From positions 56,854 to 120,853 of the forward strand of contig JANPIN010000077.1 of assembly GCA_031425035.1 (NCBI GenBank): 64,000 bases of DNA, given 5' to 3'. Positions 52,885 to 61,154 of the stretch are shown here, one piece after another. The notes under the pieces are model-generated. The model was not told the DNA's origin. It saw only the letters and a list, made by a program, of their open reading frames with translations, and ran no database searches. The position numbers and the translations under genes are program-made. This DNA is from M3007 sp031425035. GTDB lineage: Bacteria; Bacteroidota; Bacteroidia; Chitinophagales; Saprospiraceae. The stretch's first letter is position 1; each line of letters begins with the position of its first letter.

Positions 52885-53403
52885 ATGAAATTGCAACAAC
52901 TCGTAGCAGCGCTTGACGCACAAATAGTCTCGGGCGACATCGTTGGCGCTTTCCAGAAGTACGCTGCCGACTACTGCGTTACCAGCTCCAACGACCATGA
53001 TAAGACCACTTCCAAAGCCCAGAAACTGGAAGCTTTACGTTGGTTTTTCGACAATATCGCCAGCAACAACCAGATCAAACTGGTAGACAGCAATGTCGGC
53101 GAAAACGTGAGCGAATCGCAGTTTGTGTTCGATTTCACCAACCGGCAGGGCGAGCCGCTGCATTTCAGCGAAGTCATTCGCCGCACCTGGAAGAATGATC
53201 AGATCGTGGAAGAAGTGTATTTGCTGGGCGCTACGCTCGAGCCGGTTGCTCCCAAGAAAACTGCCGCAAAAGAAACCGCCAAAGCCGTGAAAGAAACGGC
53301 TCCGAAGGCAACTAAAGAAACCGCCGCCAAATCCGGCAAACCGAAAGCCGACAAAAAACCGGCCACGAAGGGCGCTAAAGGCGAACTAAAAGCAGGGAAG
53401 TAA
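52885..53403 (+). CDS. SnoaL/NTF2-like domain protein with a histone-H1-like basic tail
   Basis: 172 residues. Residues 1-118 resemble a SnoaL-like NTF2 fold (MKLQQLVAALDAQIVSGDIVGAFQKYAADYCV; LEALRWFFDNI; VSESQFVFDFTNRQGEPLHFSEVIRRTWKNDQIVEEVYLL). Residues 119-172 are a low-complexity tail of Lys, Ala, Thr and Glu (PKKTAAKETAKAVKETAPKA), like bacterial histone-H1-type (HU/AlgP-like) tails, with a net strong positive charge. No signal peptide, so it is cytoplasmic. It may bind nucleic acid through the tail (inference). Its own promoter and a strong terminator (53443-53479) make it a single-gene unit. I take the ATG at 52885, since the longer frame at 52846 starts inside the -7 box. Confidence 0.75.
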   Translation: MKLQQLVAALDAQIVSGDIVGAFQKYAADYCVTSSNDHDKTTSKAQKLEALRWFFDNIASNNQIKLVDSNVGENVSESQFVFDFTNRQGEPLHFSEVIRRTWKNDQIVEEVYLLGATLEPVAPKKTAAKETAKAVKETAPKATKETAAKSGKPKADKKPATKGAKGELKAGK

Positions 53404-53442
53404 AACCCGTTCCCGGCCTTCCTACGGGGAGGTGTACTGGGT

Positions 53443-53479
53443 AAAGCCCGGCTGGTGTCTCACCGGTCGGGCTTTTTTT
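53443..53479 (+). terminator. Rho-independent terminator (shared by convergent genes)
   Basis: Stem AAAGCCCG (53443-53450) with CGGGCTTT (53468-53475), followed by T's to 53479. It ends the NTF2-like gene and abuts the stop of the minus-strand J-domain gene at 53478. Confidence 0.8.
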
Positions 53480-54575
53480 ATTCGCCGATCTCATACTCTT
53501 TCAGCCAGAGTTTCAAATACACCGGGTCGGAAAGGTGCTGGATTTCCTTCTCCAGTTCCCGCAGGTGTTTTTTCATTTCCTTGATTTCCCGCTCCAGCAA
53601 CTGCTCCATGTACAGCGCTGAGCCTTGAAATGGGAATCCCACGACGGCTTCCAGATTTTCCATTGCCTCGTACAGGGCGTTTTGTAATTCGGCGGCCTGG
53701 CGCTGCAGTATTTTCGTGAAATGTTTCAGCCGGTCCTCGGCGATGTTTTCCAGATGCTCCTGGTCGATCTGCTCGAACTCCAGTTGTAGCTGCAGCAGCG
53801 TCAGCAGGTCGTTATTCTCGTAGGCCTGCGCAATGCGCTGCATGACCTCCGTTTTACGCTGCTTTTCCTGCTCGTCCGGCTCCAGGTCCGGGTGGAAAGC
53901 CTTGGCCAGTTCTACATATACTTCGCGCACGGATTTGGAGATTTTGCGCTCTTCCTCGGCCTGTTTTTGCTCTTTTTCGAGCTGTTTGGCGGTTTTCGGG
54001 CGGTTTGCCTGTCGGGCTTCCTGTTGCTGCCAGCGCTCTTGTTCGCTCTTTTCCTCCTCCGCCATTTGTTTTTCGAAGTAAGCCTGCATTTTTTCCGGAT
54101 CGCTCAGGTCCACCTCCTCGTCGTCCAGATTCAGGCCAAACATGTTTTGCAGCATTTCTTTGACTTCATCCGATGCTTCATCCTGCATCCTGGCCACTTC
54201 TTCATCGTAACTGATCTCATGGTAGCGGTCATATATTTCCTTCAACGCCACCATATCATCATTGGTAATAAGCTCGAAGACCATGTTGATGATCAGTTCT
54301 TCGAGTTTTTTGCGCTCCCGGTTTTTGTACACACCGCTGCGGTGGGCCTTGTCGAACAGGTACACCAGCTCGGCGCGACCTTGCGCGTATTTTTGTTGCA
54401 GCGGCACCAAAACGCTCAGATTGCGCTGCTGCAACCGATCAGTCACTTCTTCGGTTTGCCTGATTTCAGCGCGTATTTTCTCGATCCGCGCGGTCAGGCG
54501 GTTAAATTCTTTCTGCGATTTAGTCAGCTGGGCTTTTTCTTTGCTTTGCCCGACTTTTAAAATTTGGTTACTCAT
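53478..54575 (-). CDS. Coiled-coil protein with an internal DnaJ-type J domain
   Basis: 365 residues. Residues 1-60 form a coiled coil (LTKSQKEFNRLTARIEKIRAEIRQTEE). The middle (65-150) is helical and acidic. A J domain lies at about 214-262 (VREVYVELAKAFHPDLEPDEQ) with the HPD motif at 228-230, the site that activates Hsp70/DnaK. A further coiled coil ends the protein (MEQLLEREIKEMKKHLRELEKEIQHL). It lacks the Gly/Phe and zinc-finger regions of DnaJ, so it is a type III J protein, probably a cytoplasmic DnaK partner with a specialised client. Divergent from gpmI. Confidence 0.82.
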   Translation of the reverse strand: MSNQILKVGQSKEKAQLTKSQKEFNRLTARIEKIRAEIRQTEEVTDRLQQRNLSVLVPLQQKYAQGRAELVYLFDKAHRSGVYKNRERKKLEELIINMVFELITNDDMVALKEIYDRYHEISYDEEVARMQDEASDEVKEMLQNMFGLNLDDEEVDLSDPEKMQAYFEKQMAEEEKSEQERWQQQEARQANRPKTAKQLEKEQKQAEEERKISKSVREVYVELAKAFHPDLEPDEQEKQRKTEVMQRIAQAYENNDLLTLLQLQLEFEQIDQEHLENIAEDRLKHFTKILQRQAAELQNALYEAMENLEAVVGFPFQGSALYMEQLLEREIKEMKKHLRELEKEIQHLSDPVYLKLWLKEYEIGE

Positions 54576-54667
54576 AGGCTTGTTTTTCAGCGGGCAAAAT
54601 TCGGTTTTCTCCGTTTAGCGCGCGTTTATTTAGCGTAAAAATTAAATGCCGCAGCCCTCCGGTTGGC

Positions 54668-54675
54668 TACCTTCG
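54668..54675 (+). promoter_or_regulatory. -7 promoter element of gpmI (TACCTTCG variant)
   Basis: TACCTTCG followed by CGGCG, 34 bp before the ATG at 54710. One base from TAnnTTTG, with the same CGC-type downstream base as several other promoters here. Confidence 0.45.
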
Positions 54676-54709
54676 CGGCGTAAATACCAAACACGCAAAC
54701 CTGTCACCC

Positions 54710-56263
54710 ATGCAAGTACCTTCCCGCGCATTCTTACTCATTCTCGACGGCTGGGGTTTCGGCCCAAAACACGAGGCCGATGCCATTTATCAGGCTGAAA
54801 CGCCCTATTTCGATAGCCTGCTGGCGCAGTATCCGCATAGCACGCTGGTCACTTTCGGCGAAGACGTGGGTTTGCCGGAAGGCCAGATGGGCAACTCCGA
54901 AGTCGGTCACCTCAACATCGGCGCGGGCCGCATCGTATGGCAGGAACTGGCGCGCATCAATAAGGCGGTGCGCGAACGGGAACTGCACGAAAACTCGACC
55001 CTGCTGGCGGCCCTCGACCATGCCAAACTGCATAATAAAACGGTGCACCTGATGGGACTGGTTTCCGACGGCGGCGTGCACTCGCATATTAACCACCTGA
55101 AAGCCCTGTGCGACATCGCGGTGGAACGCGGCTGCCCGCGCACGTATATTCAGGCGTTTACCGACGGGCGCGACTGCGATCCCAAAAGCGGCGCGGGTTT
55201 CCTGGCCGATTTACAGCAACACCTTGCGAATAAGCCGGTTGCGCTGGCTTCCATCGTTGGCCGCTACTACGCCATGGACCGCGACAAACGCTGGGAACGG
55301 GTGAAACTGGCCTATGATCTGCTGGTAAACGGCCAGGGCGAAACCATATCCGACCCGGTGGCAGCACTGCAAAAATCCTATGCGGAGGGCGTCACCGACG
55401 AGTTCCTGAAACCCATGCGCGTGCAGCAGCCCCTGGTCGATGGCCTGGCGCCGATCACCACGATCCAGGCCGACGACGTGGTCATTTGTTTCAACTTTCG
55501 CACCGACCGCTGCCGGGAAATCACTGAAGTGCTGACCCAGCAGTCGATGCCCGAACAAGGCATGTACGCCCTGTCGCTGTACTACGTCACGATGACACGT
55601 TACGACCATAGTTTTAAAAATATCCACGTGCTGTATGAAAAGGACGACGTGGTGATGACGATGGGGGAGATCATTGAAAAAGCCGGCAAATCCCAGGTGC
55701 GCATTGCCGAAACCGAAAAATATCCGCACGTAACTTTCTTCTTTTCCGGCGGCCGCGAAGATGCCTTTCAGGGCGAACGGCGCCTGATGATCCCATCGCC
55801 GAAAGTGGCCACCTACGATCTCCAGCCGGAAATGAGCGCTTACGGTATTCGCAACGCCATCATCGGTGATATAGAGGCCAATCAGCCGGATTTCATCTGC
55901 CTGAATTTCGCCAACACCGACATGGTGGGCCATACGGGCGTTTTTTCCGCCGCTATACAGGCTGCCGAAACCGTGGATCAATGCCTGAGCCAGATCATTC
56001 CGTTTGCGCTGGCCTACGACTATTCCTGTATCGTGATTGCCGACCACGGCAACTCCGACTATATGATCAATGAAGACGGTACGCCGAACACGGCCCATAC
56101 GATGAACCCAGTGCCCTGTATTCTGGTGACCAAACAACTGGCGGAAGGCACACACCTGCGCGAGGGCCGGCTGGCGGATGTCGCCCCGACGCTTTTGCAT
56201 TTAATGGGTATAGAAAAAGGAAAGGAAATGACGGGCGAAAGTTTGATTGTGGAAGACCTGTAG
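54710..56263 (+). CDS. gpmI: 2,3-bisphosphoglycerate-independent phosphoglycerate mutase GpmI
   Basis: 517 residues, full length. Glycolysis/gluconeogenesis enzyme that interconverts 3- and 2-phosphoglycerate with two Mn2+ ions. First metal site LLILDGWGFGP (Asp13), catalytic Ser63 in GQMGNSEVGHLNIGAGR, then YIQAFTDGRDCDPKSG, ASIVGRYYAMDRDKRWERV, CFNFRTDRCREIT, FFSGGREDAFQGE, NFANTDMVGHTG and CIVIADHGNSDYM, HTMNPVPCILV. Everything needed for activity is present. Cytoplasmic. The stop is followed by a small hairpin (56262-56281). Confidence 0.97.
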   Translation: MQVPSRAFLLILDGWGFGPKHEADAIYQAETPYFDSLLAQYPHSTLVTFGEDVGLPEGQMGNSEVGHLNIGAGRIVWQELARINKAVRERELHENSTLLAALDHAKLHNKTVHLMGLVSDGGVHSHINHLKALCDIAVERGCPRTYIQAFTDGRDCDPKSGAGFLADLQQHLANKPVALASIVGRYYAMDRDKRWERVKLAYDLLVNGQGETISDPVAALQKSYAEGVTDEFLKPMRVQQPLVDGLAPITTIQADDVVICFNFRTDRCREITEVLTQQSMPEQGMYALSLYYVTMTRYDHSFKNIHVLYEKDDVVMTMGEIIEKAGKSQVRIAETEKYPHVTFFFSGGREDAFQGERRLMIPSPKVATYDLQPEMSAYGIRNAIIGDIEANQPDFICLNFANTDMVGHTGVFSAAIQAAETVDQCLSQIIPFALAYDYSCIVIADHGNSDYMINEDGTPNTAHTMNPVPCILVTKQLAEGTHLREGRLADVAPTLLHLMGIEKGKEMTGESLIVEDL

Positions 56264-56281
56264 CTGCCTGTTTCGGCAGCT
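56262..56281 (+). terminator. Small hairpin at the gpmI stop codon
   Basis: Stem AGCTGCC (56262-56268) and GGCAGCT (56275-56281), starting inside the stop codon; followed by GCTTTGCCCGG, no T-run. A weak terminator candidate. Confidence 0.35.
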
Positions 56282-56308
56282 GCTTTGCCCGGTTCGTAAC
56301 ACTACGCA

Positions 56309-56340
56309 TTGCTGCCGGGCGGGCGGGGGTTCTACATTTG
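56309..56340 (+). promoter_or_regulatory. Bacteroidota promoter upstream of the polycationic exported protein
   Basis: TTG at 56309-56311 and TACATTTG at 56333-56340, 21 bp apart. The ATG is at 56404, 63 bp downstream. Confidence 0.55.
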
Positions 56341-56403
56341 TCCAGTCATCTGAGATGGCGCTTATCCAAACTTCATTTTCACAACCCTATCATTTTTCGA
56401 TTT

Positions 56404-56757
56404 ATGAAAAAGATGCTCATCGTCGCCGCTTGCTCCCTGTTTGCAGTCGGTGCTTTTGCCCAGACCAGCACGGCTAAACCAGCCGCCAAACCAATCACAA
56501 CGACGACCCCCGTATCCAAATCAATGCCGGCTACCAGCGCTAAGGCCGCTACGACTACGACCGCTAAACCAGCCGCTGCCACGATGACCGCCAAGCCAAC
56601 GCAGGCACCGGCCGGCAAACCAACCACTGCACCGGCGGCCAAAAGCACAACTGCCACGACTAAAGGCAGCACCACGGCTAAACCAGCGGTAAAACACCGT
56701 AAACACCACAAAAAAGCCGCGGCTAAACCAGCAACGCCAACGGCGCCGAAACAATAG
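56404..56757 (+). CDS. Small exported low-complexity polycationic protein
   Basis: 117 residues. Clear signal peptide MKKMLIVAACSLFAVGAFAQ. The mature part is almost only Ala, Thr, Lys, Pro and Ser (TAKPAAKPITTTTPVSKS), ending in a basic cluster (VKHRKHHKKAAAKPATPTAPKQ). No fold is predicted by eye; it is likely disordered and could bind DNA, lipopolysaccharide or peptidoglycan. It stands alone with its own promoter and terminator, so I think it is a real gene. The start at 56404 is set by the signal peptide. Confidence 0.75.
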   Translation: MKKMLIVAACSLFAVGAFAQTSTAKPAAKPITTTTPVSKSMPATSAKAATTTTAKPAAATMTAKPTQAPAGKPTTAPAAKSTTATTKGSTTAKPAVKHRKHHKKAAAKPATPTAPKQ

Positions 56758-56778
56758 TTCCAATAAACAAACATTAGC

Positions 56779-56812
56779 AAGGGCTTATCCACCAGACGGT
56801 GGGTGGGCCCTT
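56779..56812 (+). terminator. Terminator after the polycationic protein gene
   Basis: Interrupted stem: AAGGGC (56779-56784) pairs with GCCCTT (56807-56812), and CCACC (56789-56793) with GGTGG (56798-56802), followed by TTTCTTTTCGTTTC. Confidence 0.65.
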
Positions 56813-56998
56813 TTCTTTTCGTTTCTTTTTGCAAATGCCGGTACTATTTACCCGGATTTCGACTAAAAAAGCGGATTTTCGCGGCTGAAATACAAACATA
56901 TAGTCAAAACAAAGTGGATTTGAACTAAGTCGGATGTCAAATGACCGATACCAAATATTCAAACCAGCAAACCATTCAAACCACTCAAACCTGACTAA

Positions 56999-58771
56999 AT
57001 GTTCAAAAACTTACTCATCGGCGTCCTGCTTTGTACGGCCTGTACCCGCCAAATTCATCCAACTGCTATGGCTGATTTTACCATCCCCTTCGAGACCAAC
57101 CCCAACCAGACGCTGACCTACCGCGAAGTAATCACGTGTTACGAAAAAATGGCAGCCGCCCATCCGGGTGTACTTCGCCTGCAAACCGTTGGCAGCACCG
57201 ATAGCGGCGAACCGATCCACGTGGCCATTTTGTCCAAAAACGGGGAGTTCGATCCTGCCAGAATTCGCCGTTCCGGCAAACGTATTCTGCTGATCAACAA
57301 CGGCATACACCCCGGCGAACCGGAAGGCATCGACGCCACGATCCTGCTGCTGCGTAACTATTTGACCAAACCGGAATTGCAGGCGACGCTGGAAAACCTG
57401 GTCATCGTCATCATTCCCGTGTACAACATCGACGGCTGCCTGAACCGCAACAGCTTCAGCCGCGCTAATCAGGACGGACCGGAATCGTACGGCTTCCGGG
57501 GCAATGCCCGCAACTACGACCTCAACCGCGATTTCGTGAAATGCGATTCGCGCAACGCCCGCACGTTCAACCAGGTTTTTCAGACCTGGCAGCCCGATAT
57601 TTTTGTGGATAACCACACGTCCAACGGCGCAGATTATCAATACACCATGACCCTGATCGCCACCCAGCATAATAAACTGGAAGCGCCGCTGGGTCAGTTT
57701 TTACAGGAAACCATGCTGCCGGAACTGTACGCCGGCATGAAAAACCGTAACTGGGAAATGATCCCGTACGTGGATAGTCCCGGCGACACACCCGACAGCG
57801 GCATCGTGGGCTTCTGCGATTATGGCCGTTTTTCCACCGGTTACGCGGCCATGTGGAACACCATCGGGTTCATGCCCGAAACCCACATGCTCAAGCCCTT
57901 CGCGGATCGTTTGTGGAGTACTTACGCCTTCATGGAAGAGGTGATTAAATTCACCGCCTCTCACCATGCGGAAATCGGTAAAGCCCGGGCGGCAGCCTTC
58001 GAAACGACCCGCTCGAAACGGACCTTCGTGCTGGACTATGTGATGGACACCACCAAACGCGACACCTTGACTTTCAAGGGTTTCGAAGCAAAATACAAGC
58101 CGTCTGAAGTGTCCGGCCTGCCGCGCCTGTGGTATGACCGCAGCGCGCCTTACGAGCGGCCCATTCCCTACTATAACTATTTCAAACCCTCGGTGACGGT
58201 CGAAAAACCGCTGGCTTATCTGCTTCCCCAAGCCTGGGAAAACGTGATCGAACGCCTGGAATTGAACGGCGTGGAGCTACACCGACTGGCCCAGGACGTG
58301 GAAGTAGAAGTGGAAACCTATACCATTGGCGAGTTCAAAACCCGAAATGCCTGGGAAGGCCACTACTACCACCACGGGGTGGAACTGACGAAAAAAACGC
58401 AGAAACAGGCTTACCACCAGGGTGATTACGTGATTTTCCCCAACCAGAACGCCAACCGCTACCTGCTGGAGACGCTGGAACCGAACGCGCCCGATTCCTG
58501 GTTTGCCTGGAATTTTTTCGAGCCGGTGCTGATGCAAAAGGAGTATTTCTCGGCCTATGTGTTCGAAGACCTGGCGGCGGAATTTTTGAAGGCAAACCCG
58601 GACGTCCGCGCCAATCTGGAAGCCAAAAAAACGGCAGAACCCGCTTTCGCCGCCGATGCCGCGCTGCAACTGGACTGGGTGTACCGCCAATCACCCTGGT
58701 ACGAGCCGACGCACCGCGTGTATCCGGTGGGGCGGCTGCTGGAGGTGGTGGAGTTGCCGCTGGCGCGGTAA
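56999..58771 (+). CDS. M14 family (carboxypeptidase-type) metallopeptidase
   Basis: 590 residues. Probable lipoprotein or signal sequence MFKNLLIGVLLCTACTRQ (Cys15 as acylation site is possible, but the lipobox is imperfect). Zinc site 1 is IHPGEPEG (His104, Glu107); the third ligand is His of DIFVDNHTSNGAD near residue 206; the substrate-binding and general-base region includes NARNYDLNRDF and FMPETHML (Glu near 292). These fit the M14 zinc carboxypeptidase fold. The C-terminal ~250 residues (YNYFKPSVTVEKPLAYLLPQAWENVIERLE) are typical of Bacteroidota M14 proteins with a beta domain. Substrate unknown. The start at 56999 puts the hydrophobic segment first. Confidence 0.9.
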   Translation: MFKNLLIGVLLCTACTRQIHPTAMADFTIPFETNPNQTLTYREVITCYEKMAAAHPGVLRLQTVGSTDSGEPIHVAILSKNGEFDPARIRRSGKRILLINNGIHPGEPEGIDATILLLRNYLTKPELQATLENLVIVIIPVYNIDGCLNRNSFSRANQDGPESYGFRGNARNYDLNRDFVKCDSRNARTFNQVFQTWQPDIFVDNHTSNGADYQYTMTLIATQHNKLEAPLGQFLQETMLPELYAGMKNRNWEMIPYVDSPGDTPDSGIVGFCDYGRFSTGYAAMWNTIGFMPETHMLKPFADRLWSTYAFMEEVIKFTASHHAEIGKARAAAFETTRSKRTFVLDYVMDTTKRDTLTFKGFEAKYKPSEVSGLPRLWYDRSAPYERPIPYYNYFKPSVTVEKPLAYLLPQAWENVIERLELNGVELHRLAQDVEVEVETYTIGEFKTRNAWEGHYYHHGVELTKKTQKQAYHQGDYVIFPNQNANRYLLETLEPNAPDSWFAWNFFEPVLMQKEYFSAYVFEDLAAEFLKANPDVRANLEAKKTAEPAFAADAALQLDWVYRQSPWYEPTHRVYPVGRLLEVVELPLAR

Positions 58772-58772
58772 T

Positions 58773-60356
58773 CTACCCTTCCAAAAACCTCGCCACTCCC
58801 CCCGCCACATTCTGCCCATCCATCGCCGCCGATAAAATACCGCCCGCATAACCCGCTCCTTCGCCGCAGGGGAACAAACCCTTTACTTCCGGGTGCATCA
58901 GCGTCATCGCGTCGCGGGGAATTCGAATAGGCGAACTCGTGCGGCTTTCGGTACCGACCACGGTGGCTTCTTCCGTATGAAAACCGCGCATTTGTTTGCC
59001 GAATTCCGCCAGTCCTTCCCGCACGCGCTGGTAAATGAAGCGGGGCAGCAGGTCGAACAGCGGGGCCGCGTACAAACCGGGGATGTAGGACGAAGCGGGC
59101 ATGTTCCTGGACATCTTGCCGTTAATGAAGTCGGGCAGGCGCAAGGCCGGCCCCTTCTGGCTGCCGTCGCCCGCTGCGAACAGGCGCTGCTCCACTTCGG
59201 CCTGAAATTCCATGGCCGCAAAAACGCCGTGTTTGGCCCAGGGCGCCAGGTCCTCGGGTTCTACGGCGGTCACCATGCCGGAATTGGCGAAAGGAGAATC
59301 GCGGCGGCTCATACTCATGCCGTTGACCACGATCTCACCGGGCCGGGTAGCCGCCGGCACGATCAGGCCGCCCGGACACATGCAAAAGGAAAAAACACCA
59401 CGTCCCCGCACCTGCGCCACCAGACTGTAACTCGCGGCCGGCAGGTGCTCATCGCGATCCCTTTGCCGGTACTGAATACTGTCGATCAGCGGCTGCGGAT
59501 GTTCCACACGTACGCCGAGGGCAAAGGGTTTGGCCTCAATACGGATGTTGCGGCGGTGCAGCAGGCGGTAAATATCGCGGGCGGAGTGGCCGGTGGCGAG
59601 GATGACCGCGTCGGCAAAATGCTCGTTATTGGTGGCCAATTCCCCGGTGGTGGTCGTAGTAACTCCCAAAATCCGGCCTTCCTTTAAAATGAAATCCGTG
59701 ACAAACTGCCCGAAATGGATTTCGCCGCCATGCTGAATGATGGTCTCGCGGATGTTCTGCACCACGCCGGGCAGTTTATTGGAACCAATATGCGGGTGGG
59801 CTTCCACCAGGATATCGCTTTTGGCGCCGTGTTCCACCAGCAGGCGCAGGGCCTTCTGGATGCTGCCCCGTTTGGCCGAGCGGGTGTATAATTTGCCATC
59901 GGAGTACGTGCCGGCGCCGCCTTCGCCGAAACAGTAATTGGAATGCGGGTTCACTTCGTCATGCTGCTGGATGGCCTTGAGGTCGCGGCGGCGGGCCTGC
60001 ACGTCTTTGCCACGGTCCAGTACGATGGGTTGAATGCCGTGTTCGAGCAGTTCCAGGGCGGCGAAGTAGCCACCGGGACCGGCGCCGACGATAATTACGC
60101 GTTTCACTTTGGGGGCCACGTGCCGCAGGTTGGCCAGCAGCGGCGCTTCCGGCACGAAGATTTCGCCGGGGCCATATACCTCGGCGCGCAGGCGGAACAA
60201 AGGCTGGCGCGCCCGGGCATCCAGCGAGGATTTCAGGATTTCGAGGTGGCTGATCTGCTCGGGGCGGAGACCGGTCTGCTGCGCGGCTTTTTGCCGGAGG
60301 CGGGCTTCATCCTGCTGTTCGCCAGGAAGGACTATGAGTTCAACTAATTGTGGCAT
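58773..60356 (-). CDS. FAD-dependent dehydrogenase (COG2509 type)
   Basis: 527 residues. N-terminal ~80-residue domain, then the FAD Rossmann motif RVIIVGAGPGGYFAALELLEHG and an FAD-contact segment NYCFGEGGAGTYSDGKLYTR, ADAVILATGHSARDIYRLLH, GVFSFCMCPGGLIVPAA and C-terminal LFPCGEGAGYAGGILSAAMDG. This pattern is shared with the uncharacterised FAD-dependent dehydrogenases of COG2509; substrate and partner are unknown. Cytoplasmic. It converges on the M14 gene, with only a one-base gap between the two stops. Confidence 0.88.
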   Translation of the reverse strand: MPQLVELIVLPGEQQDEARLRQKAAQQTGLRPEQISHLEILKSSLDARARQPLFRLRAEVYGPGEIFVPEAPLLANLRHVAPKVKRVIIVGAGPGGYFAALELLEHGIQPIVLDRGKDVQARRRDLKAIQQHDEVNPHSNYCFGEGGAGTYSDGKLYTRSAKRGSIQKALRLLVEHGAKSDILVEAHPHIGSNKLPGVVQNIRETIIQHGGEIHFGQFVTDFILKEGRILGVTTTTTGELATNNEHFADAVILATGHSARDIYRLLHRRNIRIEAKPFALGVRVEHPQPLIDSIQYRQRDRDEHLPAASYSLVAQVRGRGVFSFCMCPGGLIVPAATRPGEIVVNGMSMSRRDSPFANSGMVTAVEPEDLAPWAKHGVFAAMEFQAEVEQRLFAAGDGSQKGPALRLPDFINGKMSRNMPASSYIPGLYAAPLFDLLPRFIYQRVREGLAEFGKQMRGFHTEEATVVGTESRTSSPIRIPRDAMTLMHPEVKGLFPCGEGAGYAGGILSAAMDGQNVAGGVARFLEG

Positions 60357-60412
60357 AAGGTTTTGTGTCCCGTTTTTATCAGGAAATTTAAAATGAAAGG
60401 CAGCAGGCTACA

Positions 60413-60871
60413 TTATTTCCCGCGTTCCTGGACGTCGGAGTAGTAAATCAATTCCCATTCACCGTTGGTCTGTTTGGCGAACCGGCGCTCCAGTCCGAAA
60501 CTCACCGAGCGGGCGCGAATACGTTCGATGACCATCATATCGCCCAGCATCTGGGTTTCGATCAGGTAGTCTTTCGTACTGAATCCGAGTCGCATCATGC
60601 GCCAGGTTTCCGGGGTCCAGGTAAATTTTTTCGGCCGGTAGTGGGTGCTGTCGATCTGTTCGCTGGCATCCCCTTGCAGTGGCCAGCTAATATGGCTCAT
60701 TTGGTACAGGCTGTCATCGTGAAAACGTTTATAAAATTCCAGGAAATCGGCCGGCAAGTCGGCATCCGCTGGTAAAGTGGCCGTTTCTTCGGGTACATTC
60801 GCAGTTTGCGACCGGTTTTGGCAGTTATAAAATAGAAAAGAAACAGATAGGAAAAGCAGCAGAAAGCGCAT
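60413..60871 (-). CDS. Predicted lipoprotein, DUF4348-like
   Basis: 152 residues. Lipoprotein signal MRFLLLFLSVSFLFYNC (lipobox FYNC, imperfect, Cys17). Mature part: DLPADFLEFYKRFHDDSLYQMSHISWPLQGDASEQIDST, and a second half with TQMLGDMMVIERIRARSVSFGLERRFAKQTNGEWELIYYSD. The F(h)DDS.YQ..I..PL pattern recalls DUF4348 / NTF2-like lipoproteins in Bacteroidota; this is from memory and not certain. A perfect -7 box lies upstream (60904-60911). Function unknown. Confidence 0.75.
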   Translation of the reverse strand: MRFLLLFLSVSFLFYNCQNRSQTANVPEETATLPADADLPADFLEFYKRFHDDSLYQMSHISWPLQGDASEQIDSTHYRPKKFTWTPETWRMMRLGFSTKDYLIETQMLGDMMVIERIRARSVSFGLERRFAKQTNGEWELIYYSDVQERGK

Positions 60872-60903
60872 GAAGCTGGAAAGTTTGGTGCAGAAGTAGG
60901 GGG

Positions 60904-60911
60904 CAAAGGTA
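60904..60911 (-). promoter_or_regulatory. -7 promoter element of the DUF4348-like lipoprotein gene
   Basis: Minus strand TACCTTTG followed by CCCCC; the ATG at 60871 is 32 bp downstream. Confidence 0.6.
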
Positions 60912-60943
60912 GCCGTCAGGCCTCAAAACGTAGTACACAGGGA

Positions 60944-60951
60944 TATATTTG
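60944..60951 (+). promoter_or_regulatory. -7 element in front of a possible microprotein
   Basis: TATATTTG followed by CGCC, a perfect TAnnTTTG box with the same following CG seen at other promoters of the window. It is about 150 bp from another such box that fits ftsK better, so something short may be transcribed here. Confidence 0.45.
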
Positions 60952-60967
60952 CGCCTTTAAACACAGC

Positions 60968-61033
60968 CTGAAATGGAATCACCTGGTCGGCTTCGGTTTT
61001 CTGGTCCTGGCGGTGTATTTCATCCGCAAATAA
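60968..61033 (+). CDS. Candidate 21-residue membrane microprotein with CTG start
   Basis: The frame starting at CTG 60968 reads MKWNHLVGFGFLVLAVYFIRK and then stops: a basic end, one hydrophobic helix of 15 residues and a basic end, as in small single-pass inner-membrane proteins. A perfect -7 box is 17 bp upstream. There is no ATG in this frame; the nearest ATG (60973, another frame) gives a 19-24-codon frame without a membrane segment. It may be a real microprotein, a decayed one, or chance. Confidence 0.3.
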   Translation: MKWNHLVGFGFLVLAVYFIRK

Positions 61034-61096
61034 ATTGTGGATAAAAAAGCGGCTTTTTAACTACCGTTTTCTGGCATAAAAAACCGCTTTACCGCC

Positions 61097-61104
61097 TATC
61101 TTCG
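61097..61104 (+). promoter_or_regulatory. -7 promoter element of ftsK (TATCTTCG variant)
   Basis: TATCTTCG followed by CCGC, 50 bp upstream of the ftsK ATG at 61155. Confidence 0.45.
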
Positions 61105-61154
61105 CCGCATTTAACACTCAAACCGCCCCACACAACGAACCCAAACCGCACGGC

